From Zygnema cylindricum (Eukaryota > Streptophyta > Zygnematophyceae > Zygnematales > Zygnemataceae): DNA of 64,000 nucleotides. The translations under genes were made by a program, and so were the position numbers. Positions 32,390-43,416 of this stretch are shown here, one piece after another; the stretch's first letter is position 1, and each line of letters opens with the position of its first letter. Location: the NCBI GenBank assembly GCA_037447655.1, contig JBBHKE010003099.1, positions 1-64,000 of the forward strand, in the 5' to 3' direction. Under the pieces are notes generated by a model. That model did not search any database, was not told the DNA's origin, and worked only from the letters and a program-made list of their open reading frames with translations.

Positions 32390-32600
32390 ACAACATAGTA
32401 AACATCGAAACGGCAAGATTAGAAGCTTTTTGCTATCGACTCAGGGGAGTCTTGCCTTCACAGGGGTGCAGGTGGTCAGGGTTTTTGTCTGCCAGGGTGG
32501 CAGTTATTTTTGCTGAAACACAAAGGGGTCAGGATTATCCTAGAGGCTTCTTAGAAGCTGTCTACTCTGAGGACTTATGGAGGTCTCAGAGTTTCACGCA
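32390..32600 (+). mobile_element. LTR family B fragment
   Basis: Matches the minus strand of 7740-7930 closely: CTTTTTGCTATCGACTCAGG, GGGTGGCAGTT, CTGAAACACAAAGGGGTCAG and GACTTATGGAGGTCTCAGAG are shared with few changes. It is the 3' part of the LTR only. Confidence 0.6.
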
Positions 32601-35600
32601 ACATTACAAAATTCCATAGAAACAAGCTTCAATACCAAAGATCGACGCATTTAGTTATTTTTTTACGCACTTAACAGGTCAGCCAAATTCGGTCGACACT
32701 TTAATATCGTTTCCTGTTTTTTTCTCTCTCGACTTCTCTTCAAATTAAGGATATTACTACTCAAAAGAGAGCGTTTCAGCAAGTTTTTCTTTCTTATAGT
32801 CTTTTATGTCTTTTCTCCCATTTCGAGCATCGGTTTGATCCGCACAAGTAGGTCCACTCCATCTACCACTTTTCTAAAGTTAATTTTGTTGAAGCGACAA
32901 CTAATTTGGTGGAGCATAGGTATATTCAAAGTAATCACTACCCAAGCGTATCACCATAGCACATATTGGCACTTGGACTGTGGTGTTGTTTCCTACAACA
33001 AAAATTGTAGTGGTAATCTCGCAATGTTTTAGCAAGATTTGTCCACTAAAAACATGGATATTTTAAGGTTTCGACGTGTTTCTAGTTGGAACTCGTATGG
33101 TGAAATATTTTTGTACAAAGTATTTAGGGGATTGAAACATTTTATCTTAACACTCTCTTCTCAAAACTTACGACTTTTAAGAGATTCAATCCAAGACACA
33201 ACCGAACGTTATTATAGTTAATAACGCCGATTTGGCCGCATTTCTTTTTATAAAAATACCATACAACAATATAGGTGTTAACAACACTTTTTAAAAGAGT
33301 GGACTAAAACTGAATGTCTGTTTACACTAAATTAATATGCAATCTAATTTTGCATTACCACTAATAAATTTGTGCATTAATAACTATGGGTAATGTAGTG
33401 ATATAGGTATTCACGCTAAAGTATTATGGGCAAATATAATATAGATACAAGTTGGGTAGGTTCGCTTGAATTAGCACGTAGTGGCCCATGAAGCTGCTCC
33501 CAAACCGAATATGTCTTTCCAAACACTATTTTCACAATGTTTTTTTTCGATAGTATTAGTCGCACGATACGCTATGTTACCCATCAGTAGATGGTCTCGA
33601 CTCGTTTTCTTGATGATCAAATTGGACAACGTCTAATATCTCTTTAAATTATTTGACAGCCGTGTACCTCAATCTATGACAACCTCCACATAAGTGCCAT
33701 ATCTTTTAGTAACCCAATATTTAAACATAATACTTATCAGTTTAACATTTTTTTGTGGCACCCCGACGGCTTCATCCTAGTTAATCAAACGGTCGATCAT
33801 CAAGGGCACTTTATGTTTTAACTTAAAACCCACGTAATAAACTTTAACCCGCTCTTGTTCCATAGCTGACGTGTACAATCCCTAATCCATACTAGAAAAT
33901 AAGACAAACATATGCCATAAACAGTTTAGGCAGTTAAACAGCCTAAACGCGGCCACGCATGGACGCCACGGATGGATTGCCACGAGGCATCAGGAAAGGG
34001 AATTTGAAAGGCTACTCACGGCAATTTCACAAATATTGAGGAAAAACTCAAATAATACGATATGGAAAAGTTGTCGTTTTATCGAAGAGACTTGTTAGCA
34101 GGATGACTCAAATTATGAGATGTACACCCAAAAAAAATTGTACAAAAACAATACACTTTGAGAACACCCAATGTATAATGAAATAAACACATGTCTAACT
34201 CAATCTGTAAAAAAAAAAAAAAAACGTATGGCTGTCAATATTGCATATGAATGAGTGTGGAGAGAGGCTGCCGCCGACAAGTGAGAGGTACAAAATTTCT
34301 AGGCAATGATAGATCAAATATTATCAAAAGATAAAACGAGAAAATAGTGCATATCCAAAGAGTATTTTTCGAACATTTCGACAAATATTATCTTTTGATT
34401 TTCCTTCTAACAATTATCGCTTCTGATTTGTTCAAACAACCGAAATGTGACACATATACACCCAATATGGCAACCCAACGTATGAAGGTATTGCGATAGT
34501 TATCAAACCAATAACTTGTTGCAATCTATCGCAAATTTATCACGATAATAACCTTCTTGATACATCGTGACAATATGTGCATTATTAACAGATAATCAAA
34601 AAAACACATATTGAATATAAATAATAAGCTCTCAATACACAACATTAGTACTTTCCCTTATGTTAGTGGTTTCAATTTCACTGTGCGAGAGAGGGTGTTT
34701 GTGGCCGTTAAGACGAACCCAATTTTTTGACGCACTTAGGTGGACACCTTGTATGACGGAGTTGAGTGTATAGATTTTGTACATACATTGCAATGGTTTT
34801 CCACGTAGCGATTTATAATGTAATATCTTTGTGGAAACATCAACTACATCAATATACTATTAACAATAGAGAAACCCATGCGTGTCAAATGTATGAATTA
34901 GTGACGTCAATTATTACGTCATTCGGTGAAAGAAAATTGTAAATTGTTTTCGAGATGGTGCAGGCAACTTATGCGTTTAATAAAGTTGGAGCTCATGTAC
35001 GGTATCGTACAACATAGTACTTTCCCAAATTTGTAGGTCGAAGTTCCATCGGGAGTTTTTGGTAATTGTACGGACAACATTATCGGTTGTAATGTTTTGG
35101 GCGATGGGCCATTTTGTAGAGTTTTTGAATAAATTGTCGTGATGGGGCTTCATCCTTAAGTTGCGCCCCCACGTGTCAAAGCTAGGGTTTATTTGTATCG
35201 TTTTCCCCAAAAACGTATTATTGTATCGATAAAATTTAGGCTTATACGGAGAAAGTAAGAAAATGAAAGTATAATTTGCGTCATCCTCAAAAGTAAAATC
35301 TATTGCATTTTGATGTCTTGTATTTTTCGACCCACGACCACGTCATGCCGCATCAATCTCGAACTTCACCTTAAAATATGTCATAGATTTGTTCTAAATG
35401 AAAGTACCACTGGACCACAAACAGGAAAACAGCTTCGCACGTTTTAGACGATTTCAAAAGTTTTGAGCGAGGAGAAGTTCACGATCATTTTTTTATCTAT
35501 TTGCATGCAATACGATTTTTGTCTTACAATGGTCGTAATAATTCAATGTCATTTCACGAAAAGGTGAAAAAATTGTAAGGGCGTCACCTCGTCCCCATAG

Positions 35601-35929
35601 CCACTCTCACCTTGCCTCTCAATCACTCTTTCACACTTAGAATCCCACATTATTTCACACGGTGGCCTTACGCTGATCGATAGGGAGCGAGAGACAATAT
35701 ATAGAGCGTCATTTTTTTACCACCGAGGAAGGTATTAAAGCATTGAAAATGGGGGAAAAAAAAAGAAATGGTTGTGTTTCGAAAAGATTGATTTTTTTCC
35801 GAATTCATAGGGAGAAAATAAAGAGGAGAGATTCAATATACGTGGAAATGGCAAAAGAGGCGACCGGACAAGAGAGGCAAAGGCAAAGGCATATTCCCCA
35901 ACCATGAACAACCAAGGCTGAAAGGTTGT
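32601..35929. other. Long non-coding stretch
   Basis: No gene is recognised in 3.3 kb. A run of about 20 A lies near 34209. CGATA/TATCG words cluster at 34490-34660, ending ACACAACATTAGTAC, reminiscent of the family 3 termini but without a defined partner. Confidence 0.35.
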
Positions 35930-36090
35930 ACGTCTACAATGTAACACAAAGACATGCAACGTCACAAACACTTTCAAAAAATATGGTGCGACAACATAGA
36001 TTGTAGACGTTTACAACCACTGCATGCATTGTGGACGTTTACAATCTTCACAAACCTAAGTAACACTTCCGTTTTTGTGCATTGGGACAC
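35930..36090. repeat. Partial repeat R-like segment
   Basis: Contains GTACGTCTACAATGTAACAC, GTAGACGTTTACAACCAC and GTGGACGTTTACAATC, diverged versions of the GACGTCTACAACCGTCAC word of repeat R. It is shorter and more diverged than the other copies. Confidence 0.35.
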
Positions 36091-36335
36091 CTGAAGTAAG
36101 TGTTGTTCTGACACAACTGCTGGCACTGAAGATGAAGAAGATGCAGCAGTAGTCATCGTAGAACAAATCAAGAGAGGAAGCTTCCACAAATACTGATGGT
36201 TGAACAGAAACTTTGACAGACTATAACTTTCAGAAAAACGCTCTAAACGTCCTGAAAATTTGCCACAATGTAGATAACATACAAAGGAACACACACACAA
36301 AATTTCAATCAATTCCGCTTACAAATCTGTGAGAT
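36090..36335 (-). mobile_element. Copia-like leader and gag start, fragment
   Basis: On the minus strand ATG at about 36156 opens MTTAASSSSSVPAVVSEQ, followed by text that runs into repeat R. Like the family A starts, a Ser/Thr/Ala/Pro-rich N-terminus follows a leader containing ATAACTTTC and CTCTCTTGATTTG words. Assignment rests on resemblance to the family A gag start only. Confidence 0.35.
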
Positions 36336-37205
36336 TTGTAGAAATGAAATTACATAAAACTGAGTGTACAGTTTTCATATCATTTGTTCCTAAAAATCAA
36401 ATTCACTAAGTCCTACTTTTATACACCGAAACTACACTAAGCTGTACGGAGGCATTCCAGCCGATGAATAACCTTTAAATATCGGGCCAACAACTATCCT
36501 TACCATTCGATAATCGACAATATAGGCTATCGAATTTATCGCGATACAAAATTACCGGATACACAACTTTAGTACATATGCACCAACCATGCCCTTAATA
36601 TGTTTGTTTCGCTGTTAAAATTTATAGGTAGCGTGACCCATCACATTACCGAATGTACAGAATGTACAGAATGTACTGTTTCGCTGTAAGATTAAAAGTA
36701 CATGCTGAAGCATTCAATATTGTACTTTTCGTATTTATCCACCCAGAAACTTAGAAATGTACAGTGCCGTAAAGTATAGTATAGTCACATACATTACAAT
36801 AGAAACTGAACCGTTTTTTAAAATTTGAAATTTGTTTCTTAACAATTCTACCAATCTGATGACGCTATACGTTTTTTTTCTCCCATGTTTTTTTCCTAAA
36901 AAACTTAACTTTTCAAACTTTTGGCTGCCCGCAAATTCAGGGTTCAAGTTTAAACGGCTGCTTTACTAGAGCCATGCGTCTTATAACGCTGGGGAACGCC
37001 ATGTCATGTCTCTCTTTCTCCCTCTGTCTATTAGTCTTGCAAATCTGCTTCTAAATTTGTCATCGATACAGCCACTGCTGTCTGATTTAGCATGTTAAAG
37101 TTCTGTTAAAGGACTGTATTGGCAACTTCAAGCACACAGGATCTTAAAAACGAATGCATGGCATGGTGTGCAATATCTTTTTTCTATTCTGTTCTGCTTC
37201 AGTTG
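36336..37205. other. Non-coding stretch left of the copia insertion
   Basis: No gene is recognised. If the copia interrupted the PstS-like gene, upstream exons could lie here, but I could not identify PstS motifs in any frame. Confidence 0.3.
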
Positions 37206-37610
37206 TTATTGAAAATGTTAATTTTTCTCTCTTAAAGCTTATGTCTAAATTCACATCTTTAAAATCCTAAACGCTACTATAGAAGTACATGTACTTCATT
37301 GTAGTTTATAAATGACGTTATAACTTTTTTAGTGGAATGTACATACCTCTTGTAGTATAGACATGACTCTCAGTGGAATCGCCAGTCAATATAATTCCTT
37401 TGACGCAACTAGTTCTACCCATATTAGTTACGTCTTGTCCTAGATCTACCTCGAACCGACATTTCTTGTCTCACGGTTCTATAAAGGTCACTTGTCTCAC
37501 ATGTATTTTTTAACAATTACAAAAGGACATCTTGACGACAAAACTTCTTGCCTATTTTTCTTTGTTTTGTCATCTATTTATTTTTTCTGTCTTTTTATCT
37601 TTGGCCTTTG

Positions 37611-38672
37611 ATGGCCTCTCTTTCTATAAGTTATGGGCCTCACCCTTTGTCTGTATCCAATTCCATTTCAAAGTTTCAGTGCAAAAACTTTTATGATTGG
37701 AAATTTCAGGTGCAACACTTATTCACTTTTGAAAAAATCTGGGGTCACGTTAGTGGATCCGTCACTATTCTTGTCCTTCCTGCGGCCACCGATGCCACTT
37801 ACGCTACCACGCAACTTGCTGTTGTCGCTTGGATCCAAAAGGATGCCACTACACTTTCTCGACTTGTCCTCTCTTTGGACGGTCAGGTGTCGAACCTTGT
37901 CCGATCTGCGACAACTTCTCATGAAGCGTGGATGCTTCTATGTGCCGCGTACGAAACAAACACGTGGCCAAATCGACTTGCCCTTCGTCGACAATTCATA
38001 AATATACAAAAATCTAAAACTGATTCCATGCTGACCTTCATTCAAGCGGTCCAATCACTTGCTGGTCAATTAAAATGCATTAATTATCTCGTGAGTCATG
38101 AAGATTTAATCAGTGCAATTTTGGGTGGGTTACCAAATTCGTTTGACGCTTTCATCAGTACTGTCAACAATGACCCATCCCACGTCACTTTGTCAGATCT
38201 AACAAATCGTTTGATGCACGAGGAAAAAAAATTGTCATTAAACAAACTTGACTTAACTACTTACGGCGTGGCACTGACAACGTTTGTTTCCAAGAAACCG
38301 TCTAATATTGCAGGATCTCTCCTATTTTGCAAATACTGCAAAGAAATGGACCACGTGGTTGATGCGTGCCCAGCGTTGGCACGCAAGCGTGAAAAAAAAC
38401 GTGCGACTGGGGTTGCGCCAAAAAATCCAAACCAAAAAAATCCTGCGAATCCCCATGTCGCAACGACGCACTTCGGTCAACCTGCGCATGCGCACGCCGC
38501 TTTTAATTATTCTTACGGACCTCCACCTCCGTGGTACCCAGCGCCAAATTATTTTTATCCTTCGTCGGTACCACCGTTGACGCTGACCTCCGGACTAACT
38601 GACAATTCTGGCGGCTTTGCATCGGTTCTGCATTTACGGCTGTCACATTTGCTCAAACCGTACCTACATTAA
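37611..38672 (+). pseudogene. Copia gag
   Basis: ATG 37611 (MASLSISYG) is preferred to the upstream 37548 ATG, which would add a hydrophobic stretch unlike gag. Contains YDWKFQVQHLF, the RLALRRQFINI block and GGLPNSFDAF, typical of UBN2-type copia gag. The nucleocapsid knuckle CKYCKEMDHVVDAC keeps the exact C-x2-C-x4-H-x4-C ligands, though the usual glycine is missing. A Pro/Tyr-rich tail follows. The frame shifts near 38600, so gag ends at 38672 instead of continuing into protease. Confidence 0.75.
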
Positions 38673-38680
38673 TTCCGCCT

Positions 38681-38932
38681 GTGGATTATGGGTACGCGTT
38701 CACCACATCAGGTAAAACCTCTGAGTGGCTCATTGAAAGTGGCGCTTCTCATCATATGTGTTGCCAGCTTGAGTTAATGACAAATGTTGTTCCTTTGTCT
38801 TTTCCTCTAAAAATCTCTCTTGGCAACAATATGAAACTGACATCGAGCCTTGTTGGGCAGGTGCACTTTAACTCCAATACAAGTGATTCTCTTCCCATAA
38901 TTTGGACAAAGTATACTTTTTTCCGGAATTAA
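38681..38932 (+). pseudogene. Copia protease with Glu in place of catalytic Asp
   Basis: Contains WLIESGASHHMC, where copia proteases have WxxDSGASxHM. Codon 38735-38737 is GAA (Glu). Loss of the catalytic aspartate should abolish activity. The frame ends at 38932 and continues in another frame from 38902. Confidence 0.75.
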
Positions 38933-40831
38933 AAAAAAACATTTTTTCAGATGGTAGCGCCCTGTGTAACGGAAGTTATGGCATTATAACCGGAACGAAT
39001 GTTCAGTTTTATTCCTCTACTCGCACTCTTATTGGTAGTGGAACTAAGTTAGGCACTCTTTATGTTCTTAATTTTTTTAAAGACATTGCCTTTGCTAATA
39101 TAGCTACTTCTTTTAACTCGTCTGTTTTTCATAAGTGGCACCTTCGCTTTGGTCATTTTAATGGAACCAGTTTAGCTTCTCTTCAAAAAGGACTTGTAAT
39201 TGGGCTTGACAATTTTTAATGAAAGCAAGATTGATTTTTGCAATGGTTGTGTCATTGGCAAAATGTCACGTCTTCCTTTTCATTATAGCAATTCTCGCTC
39301 ACAATCCCCTCTTGACCTCATCCATAGCGATGTTTGTAGACCTATGCGTATTGAAAGTATGAGTGGTGCGATATATTTTCTTACCTTCATTGATGATTAT
39401 TCACGCTTTACGTATGTATATTTCATGAAACACAAATCTGAAGTCTTTTCTCATTTTCAACATTTCAAAGCTCTTGTGGAAACTCATCTATCTTCTCGCA
39501 TTAAAATATTACGAACCGATAATTGGGGAGAGTATATGTCTAATCTTTTTTCTGAATATTTACTCTCATATGGCATAATCCATCAAACTACTTCTCCCTA
39601 TAGTCCACAACAAAACGGTGATGCCGAACGGCTAAATCGCACACTTCTTGACATGACTCGCTCCATTCTTCATTTTGCGTCTTTACCTTATTCTTTCAGG
39701 GCTGAAGCCGTTCTAACCTCCTCTTATGTGCGTAATAGGTCGCATACCTCCGCTCTTCCCAACAAAACTCCGTTTGAGGCATGGCACGGAAAAAAACCTA
39801 ATGTGTCTCATCTTCGGATTTTTGGTAGTGAAGCTTATTATAAAGATCTCACTCATAAAGATGGCAAATTAGGCGCACGCGCCATTCGAGGAATTTTTGT
39901 GGGCTATTCCCCAAATTCAAAGGCGTATCGCATTTGGTGCCCTTCATCGCGTCGTATTATTACCACGCGTGACGTTGTTTTTAATGAAACACAACTAATT
40001 CGTAAACTAAACCCTAATTTTCCCCTCACTCCGCTAAAACTCGATTTCCCCTTTGATATACTAACTCCTAATCCTGATACATCCACTCCCTTTAATCCTT
40101 TAACACCCCAATTATCTCCTATTCTTTCAGTTCCTATCTCTTTTTCTTCAGAATTTTCTCCTACTGGCACTTCTGGTGAATTTTCCACCCAAGACGATCC
40201 TGTACTCCAAACAAATTATGTTTCATCGCTCGCAGATTCGGTCCCATCGCACGTGGCATCTGAATTTTTTCCACCGACAACGTCTGTCGTCTTGCCGCAA
40301 ACAAATACTACACAGACTACATCTGATCTTTTGGAGTCGTTTGTCATTTTGCTCCAAACATATTCTGCACCGACTACGTCTGATTTTTTGGAACCAACAA
40401 TTGTACCTCAACAAATTTCCGTACGGCACAGCACACGTACGACAAATCCCACCTGGAAAATTCGCGACAAATTGGCTCACGCCAACCTTGCTGACGTCCG
40501 CGATCCACCTACATTTACTTCTGCTTTAAAACGACCTGACGCTAACATGTGGCGCCTCGTGGCTACTCAGGAGTACGAATCATTAATGACAAATAAGACC
40601 TGGACGCTCTGTACGGTGCCTCCAAATCGCCGCGCGATTGGTTCAAAATGGGTCTTCAAAATCAAACGGTTCGCTGACGGATCTATCGAATGTTATAAAC
40701 CGCGCCTGGTGGCAAAGGGTTACTTACAAACGAAAGGTGTTGATTACCATGAAACCTTTGCTCCTGTTGCAAAATTCGATTCTATTCGTACGATTTTGTC
40801 TGTGGGCGCCTTCCATGATTGGGAGCTTTAG
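38902..40831 (+). pseudogene. Copia integrase and N-terminal reverse transcriptase
   Basis: The first frame (38902-39219) has the zinc-binding WHLRFGHFN. The second (39200-40831, 543 residues) has CNGCVIGKMSRLPF, DLIHSDVCRP, ILRTDNWGEYMS and SPQQNGDAERLNRT, the zinc finger and the catalytic D-D-E positions. The usual NGGEY is NWGEY. After a Ser/Thr/Pro linker (about residues 280-420) the RT starts with RRAIGSKWVFKIKRFADGS and YHETFAPVAKFDSIR. It stops at TAG 40829-40831 inside RT. Confidence 0.75.
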
Positions 40832-42088
40832 CAACTTGATGTCAAAACTGTTTTTCTCCACGACAGTCTTGATGAGGACATCTACATGGATCAAGCGCCT
40901 GGTTTCATCATCATTGGTAAAGAATCTCTTGTCTGTCACTTACAAAAATCCATTTATGGCCTCAAGCAGGCCCCACGTGTGTGGCATAAAACGCTAGTCT
41001 CTGTTTTATTAAAAGAAGGATTTAAGGAAATAAGTGCAGATCCTGGAATTTATGTTAGAGATACGGGAAACAATTTAATCATTATCATTATTTATGTAGA
41101 TGATCTTATTCTCGCTGGTCCTCGCAAAACTCAAATACACAAAGTAAAACTTATTCTCTCCTCACATTGGCCAATGACGGATTTAGGCGATCTTGATTAT
41201 TGCCTAGGCATTACTGTTTTACGTCGCAGGTCTGAACGCATTTTAAGTATGAGTCAGGAACATTATATCATTGATCTTTTGGAACAATTTAATATGGCTG
41301 ATTGCATTCCGGTAACTACTCCTCTTGATCCCAATACTCCTCTTTCCAAACTAGCCTCCGATGGGAATGCCCAAGGAGATGTAGCTTCCCTTTACCGCTC
41401 TATTATAGGAAAGTTGATGTATGCTATGCTTGGTACTAGGCCAGATATTTGCATCTCCGTTTGTCTTTTATCACAATTTTCTCATTGTGCCACACTTACT
41501 CATCTCCAAGCCGCCAAACGAGTGCTCCGATACCTTCAAGGGACCAAGCATCTTCACCTCACTTTCTCTCTTTCTTCTCCTTCCTCTTCCCCATCCCTCT
41601 TTTCTTCTTCCCCGGATACCTCCATTTTCGGGTATTGTGATGCGGATTGGGGCAATCAACCCGACGATCGACGCTCCATTTCCGGTGTTTGTTTCTCCCT
41701 CGGCAACGGCCTTGTCTCTTGGTCTTCCCGCAAGCAAACTACGGTTGCCCTCTCCTCCACCGAAGCCGAGTACATGGCCGGCACCTCCGCCACCAAGTCG
41801 GCCATTTGGTTCCGCCGCCTTCTCACCGATCTTTCTTTTCCACCTTCCTCTCCTACTCCCATTTTCTGTGATTCTCAAGGAGCTTTAGCCCTTATGAAGA
41901 ATCCGATTCATCACACTCGCACCAAACACATTGATATTCAATTTCATTTTACTCGTGATAAAATCCTTGACGGCACCGTTTCTTTCTCTCATTGTGCTAC
42001 CACTTCCCAACTTGCCGATTTCCTTACCAAACCTCTCCCTCGTCCTTTGCTCCACAAACACCTTTTCACCGCCGGTCTTCGTGACTAG
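40832..42088 (+). pseudogene. Copia reverse transcriptase (C-terminal) and RNase H
   Basis: After the TAG the same frame continues (QLDVKTVFLHDSLDEDIYM), and an ATG at 40886 opens 400 residues. Landmarks are SIYGLKQAPRVWHK, the active site IYVDDLILAG, DLGDLDYCLGI, RYLQGTKHLHLTF, FGYCDADWG, STEAEYMAG, CDSQGALAL and TKHIDIQFHFTRDK. The domains are intact apart from the one nonsense codon. A Ser-rich insertion (SLSSPSSSPSLFSSSP) lies just before the RNase H start. Confidence 0.8.
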
Positions 42089-42110
42089 CCATGCTTCAAT
42101 CGAGGGGGGT

Positions 42111-42175
42111 TATTGAAAGTGTTAATCTCTCTCTTAAAGGTGCGTGCTTTAAGAAAGAGATTAACACTTTCAATA
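42111..42175. repeat. 65-bp hairpin at the copia 3' end (reduced LTR)
   Basis: The 29-bp arms 42111-42139 and 42147-42175 are reverse complements with one mismatch around GTGCGTG. The left arm matches the 5' LTR start. It looks like an LTR with long terminal inverted ends whose interior has been lost. Confidence 0.65.
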
Positions 42176-43416
42176 GTTCACCGGTGAAGGGCCTTTTAAT
42201 TTCGGAGCTCCCAATGCCATTTATGTGAAGGGGGCTTCCGCCGTCGGAAATACCATTAAATCTACACCAGGAAGTTTCGGATTCCAGCAGGTGGGAATCT
42301 CTCCCTTTCATCCTTTGAAACAATTTAAAGGTCACCAATTAATGTTTAACGAATGCAGCCTTTTCTCATCAGTCTTACATTGTATGATGATCATAGATTC
42401 ACTATCTTTGGATTCCAGCAGCGGGAATCTCTCCCTCTCAAACGGTTTCAATTCATCGACGATCTTTTGCTGTTGCACTTTAGAAGAAAACTTCATCTTT
42501 CTTTGATAGTCTGGCTGCGTACTCTAAACATGGAGATGGGTGGAACTGAAGATGGTCTTTTCTTTGTTCTTCTTCTCGGAATGCCACATTCCTTTCACTA
42601 ATACTTGTTGCTTCAAGACTGACCAGGATGTTTGGTGGGAGGGCAGTCGGGCATCGGCTTCAACGTGTTTAGACTGAAGGAAATTCTGCTAAAGAATACC
42701 GCTGGAAAATCCGTAGGAGTCTACAAGGCTCCCAAGGGAGATGTCTACGCCGCTATTCCCGTCGCTCCTCCATCGTTCAAGGGCCCCTGGTCATTGAAAT
42801 TGGTGTGGAAATCTGGCCCCCAGACGTACCCCATTGTCACATTCGCCTATGCATTCTTCGAGCCCAAGTATTCACAAACGTACGGGACAGTTGTGAAGAA
42901 CTTCGGGGTCTATATTCTGGTTGGATTCTCACCTTACTTTCCCGTTGCATTTTGTTCCCTTTTCCTTATTTACACTGCCTGATTTAATATATGCTAGACA
43001 GGTTCCTATTAACATGTATTCCGCCATCCATCTGTACTTTCCTGCAATTGAGCTTGTACCTCCTTATGGTTTTGACTGCTCAATGTTAGTCGGCGCTGGT
43101 TACTTCTCTGCTTTTTGAAATTCCAGCAAGTTAACCATCTTAAATAAATTCTTAGTAGACTGCGATATCATTATTTCTCCTCTGCCCCATCGTCTATTCT
43201 TCATGCACTCTAATTTGTTGACTAGATGTCTATCGAGTTTGTGGAAACGCTTTTAAATTTTTTCTTTGTGTGTGCATTTAATTCATATGTTTTTTCCTTT
43301 TGCTACAGAGTGGCCCTGGTCAAAACAACGCAAACTCCTACAACTTTTTCAACTTGTCTCAGGATAAATATCTCACTCCCGCCACTACTGCTATCAAAAG
43401 CATTGTTGTTGGATAG
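42176..43416 (+). pseudogene. PstS-like phosphate-binding protein, 3' half (three exons), cut by copia
   Basis: Exon pieces 42176-42290, 42647-42919 and 43309-43416 join in phase 0 with GT-AG introns. They read FTGEGPFNFGAPNAIYVKG, GSFGFQQ then SGIGFNVF, KGDVYAAIPV, YPIVTFAYAF, and end ATTAIKSIVVG with TAG at 43414-43416. These align with the C-terminal half of the intact gene at 52.5 kb (ALGYLQTGIGA, RGDIYAALPR, YPICALAFEF), but at lower identity and with more introns, so it is an older paralogue. The 5' half is missing left of the copia. It may still be transcribed, but it lacks most phosphate-binding residues. Confidence 0.65.

Larger units (their letters stand above)
37206..42175 (+). mobile_element. 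Nearly full-length Ty1/copia element, inactivated
   Basis: Left terminus near 37206 (TATTGAAAATGTTAATTTTTC), gag from 37611, protease, integrase, RT and RNase H to 42088, polypurine tract CGAGGGGGG at 42101-42109, then TATTGAAAGTGTTAATCTC at 42111. The right LTR is reduced to a 65-bp hairpin. Domain order is copia. Lesions are frameshifts after gag and within protease-integrase, Asp-to-Glu at the protease active site, and a TAG in RT. It abuts PstS-like exon sequence at 42176, so it inserted in or next to that gene. No clean target duplication is visible (GTTGT or AGTTG on the left, GTTCA on the right). Confidence 0.75.
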
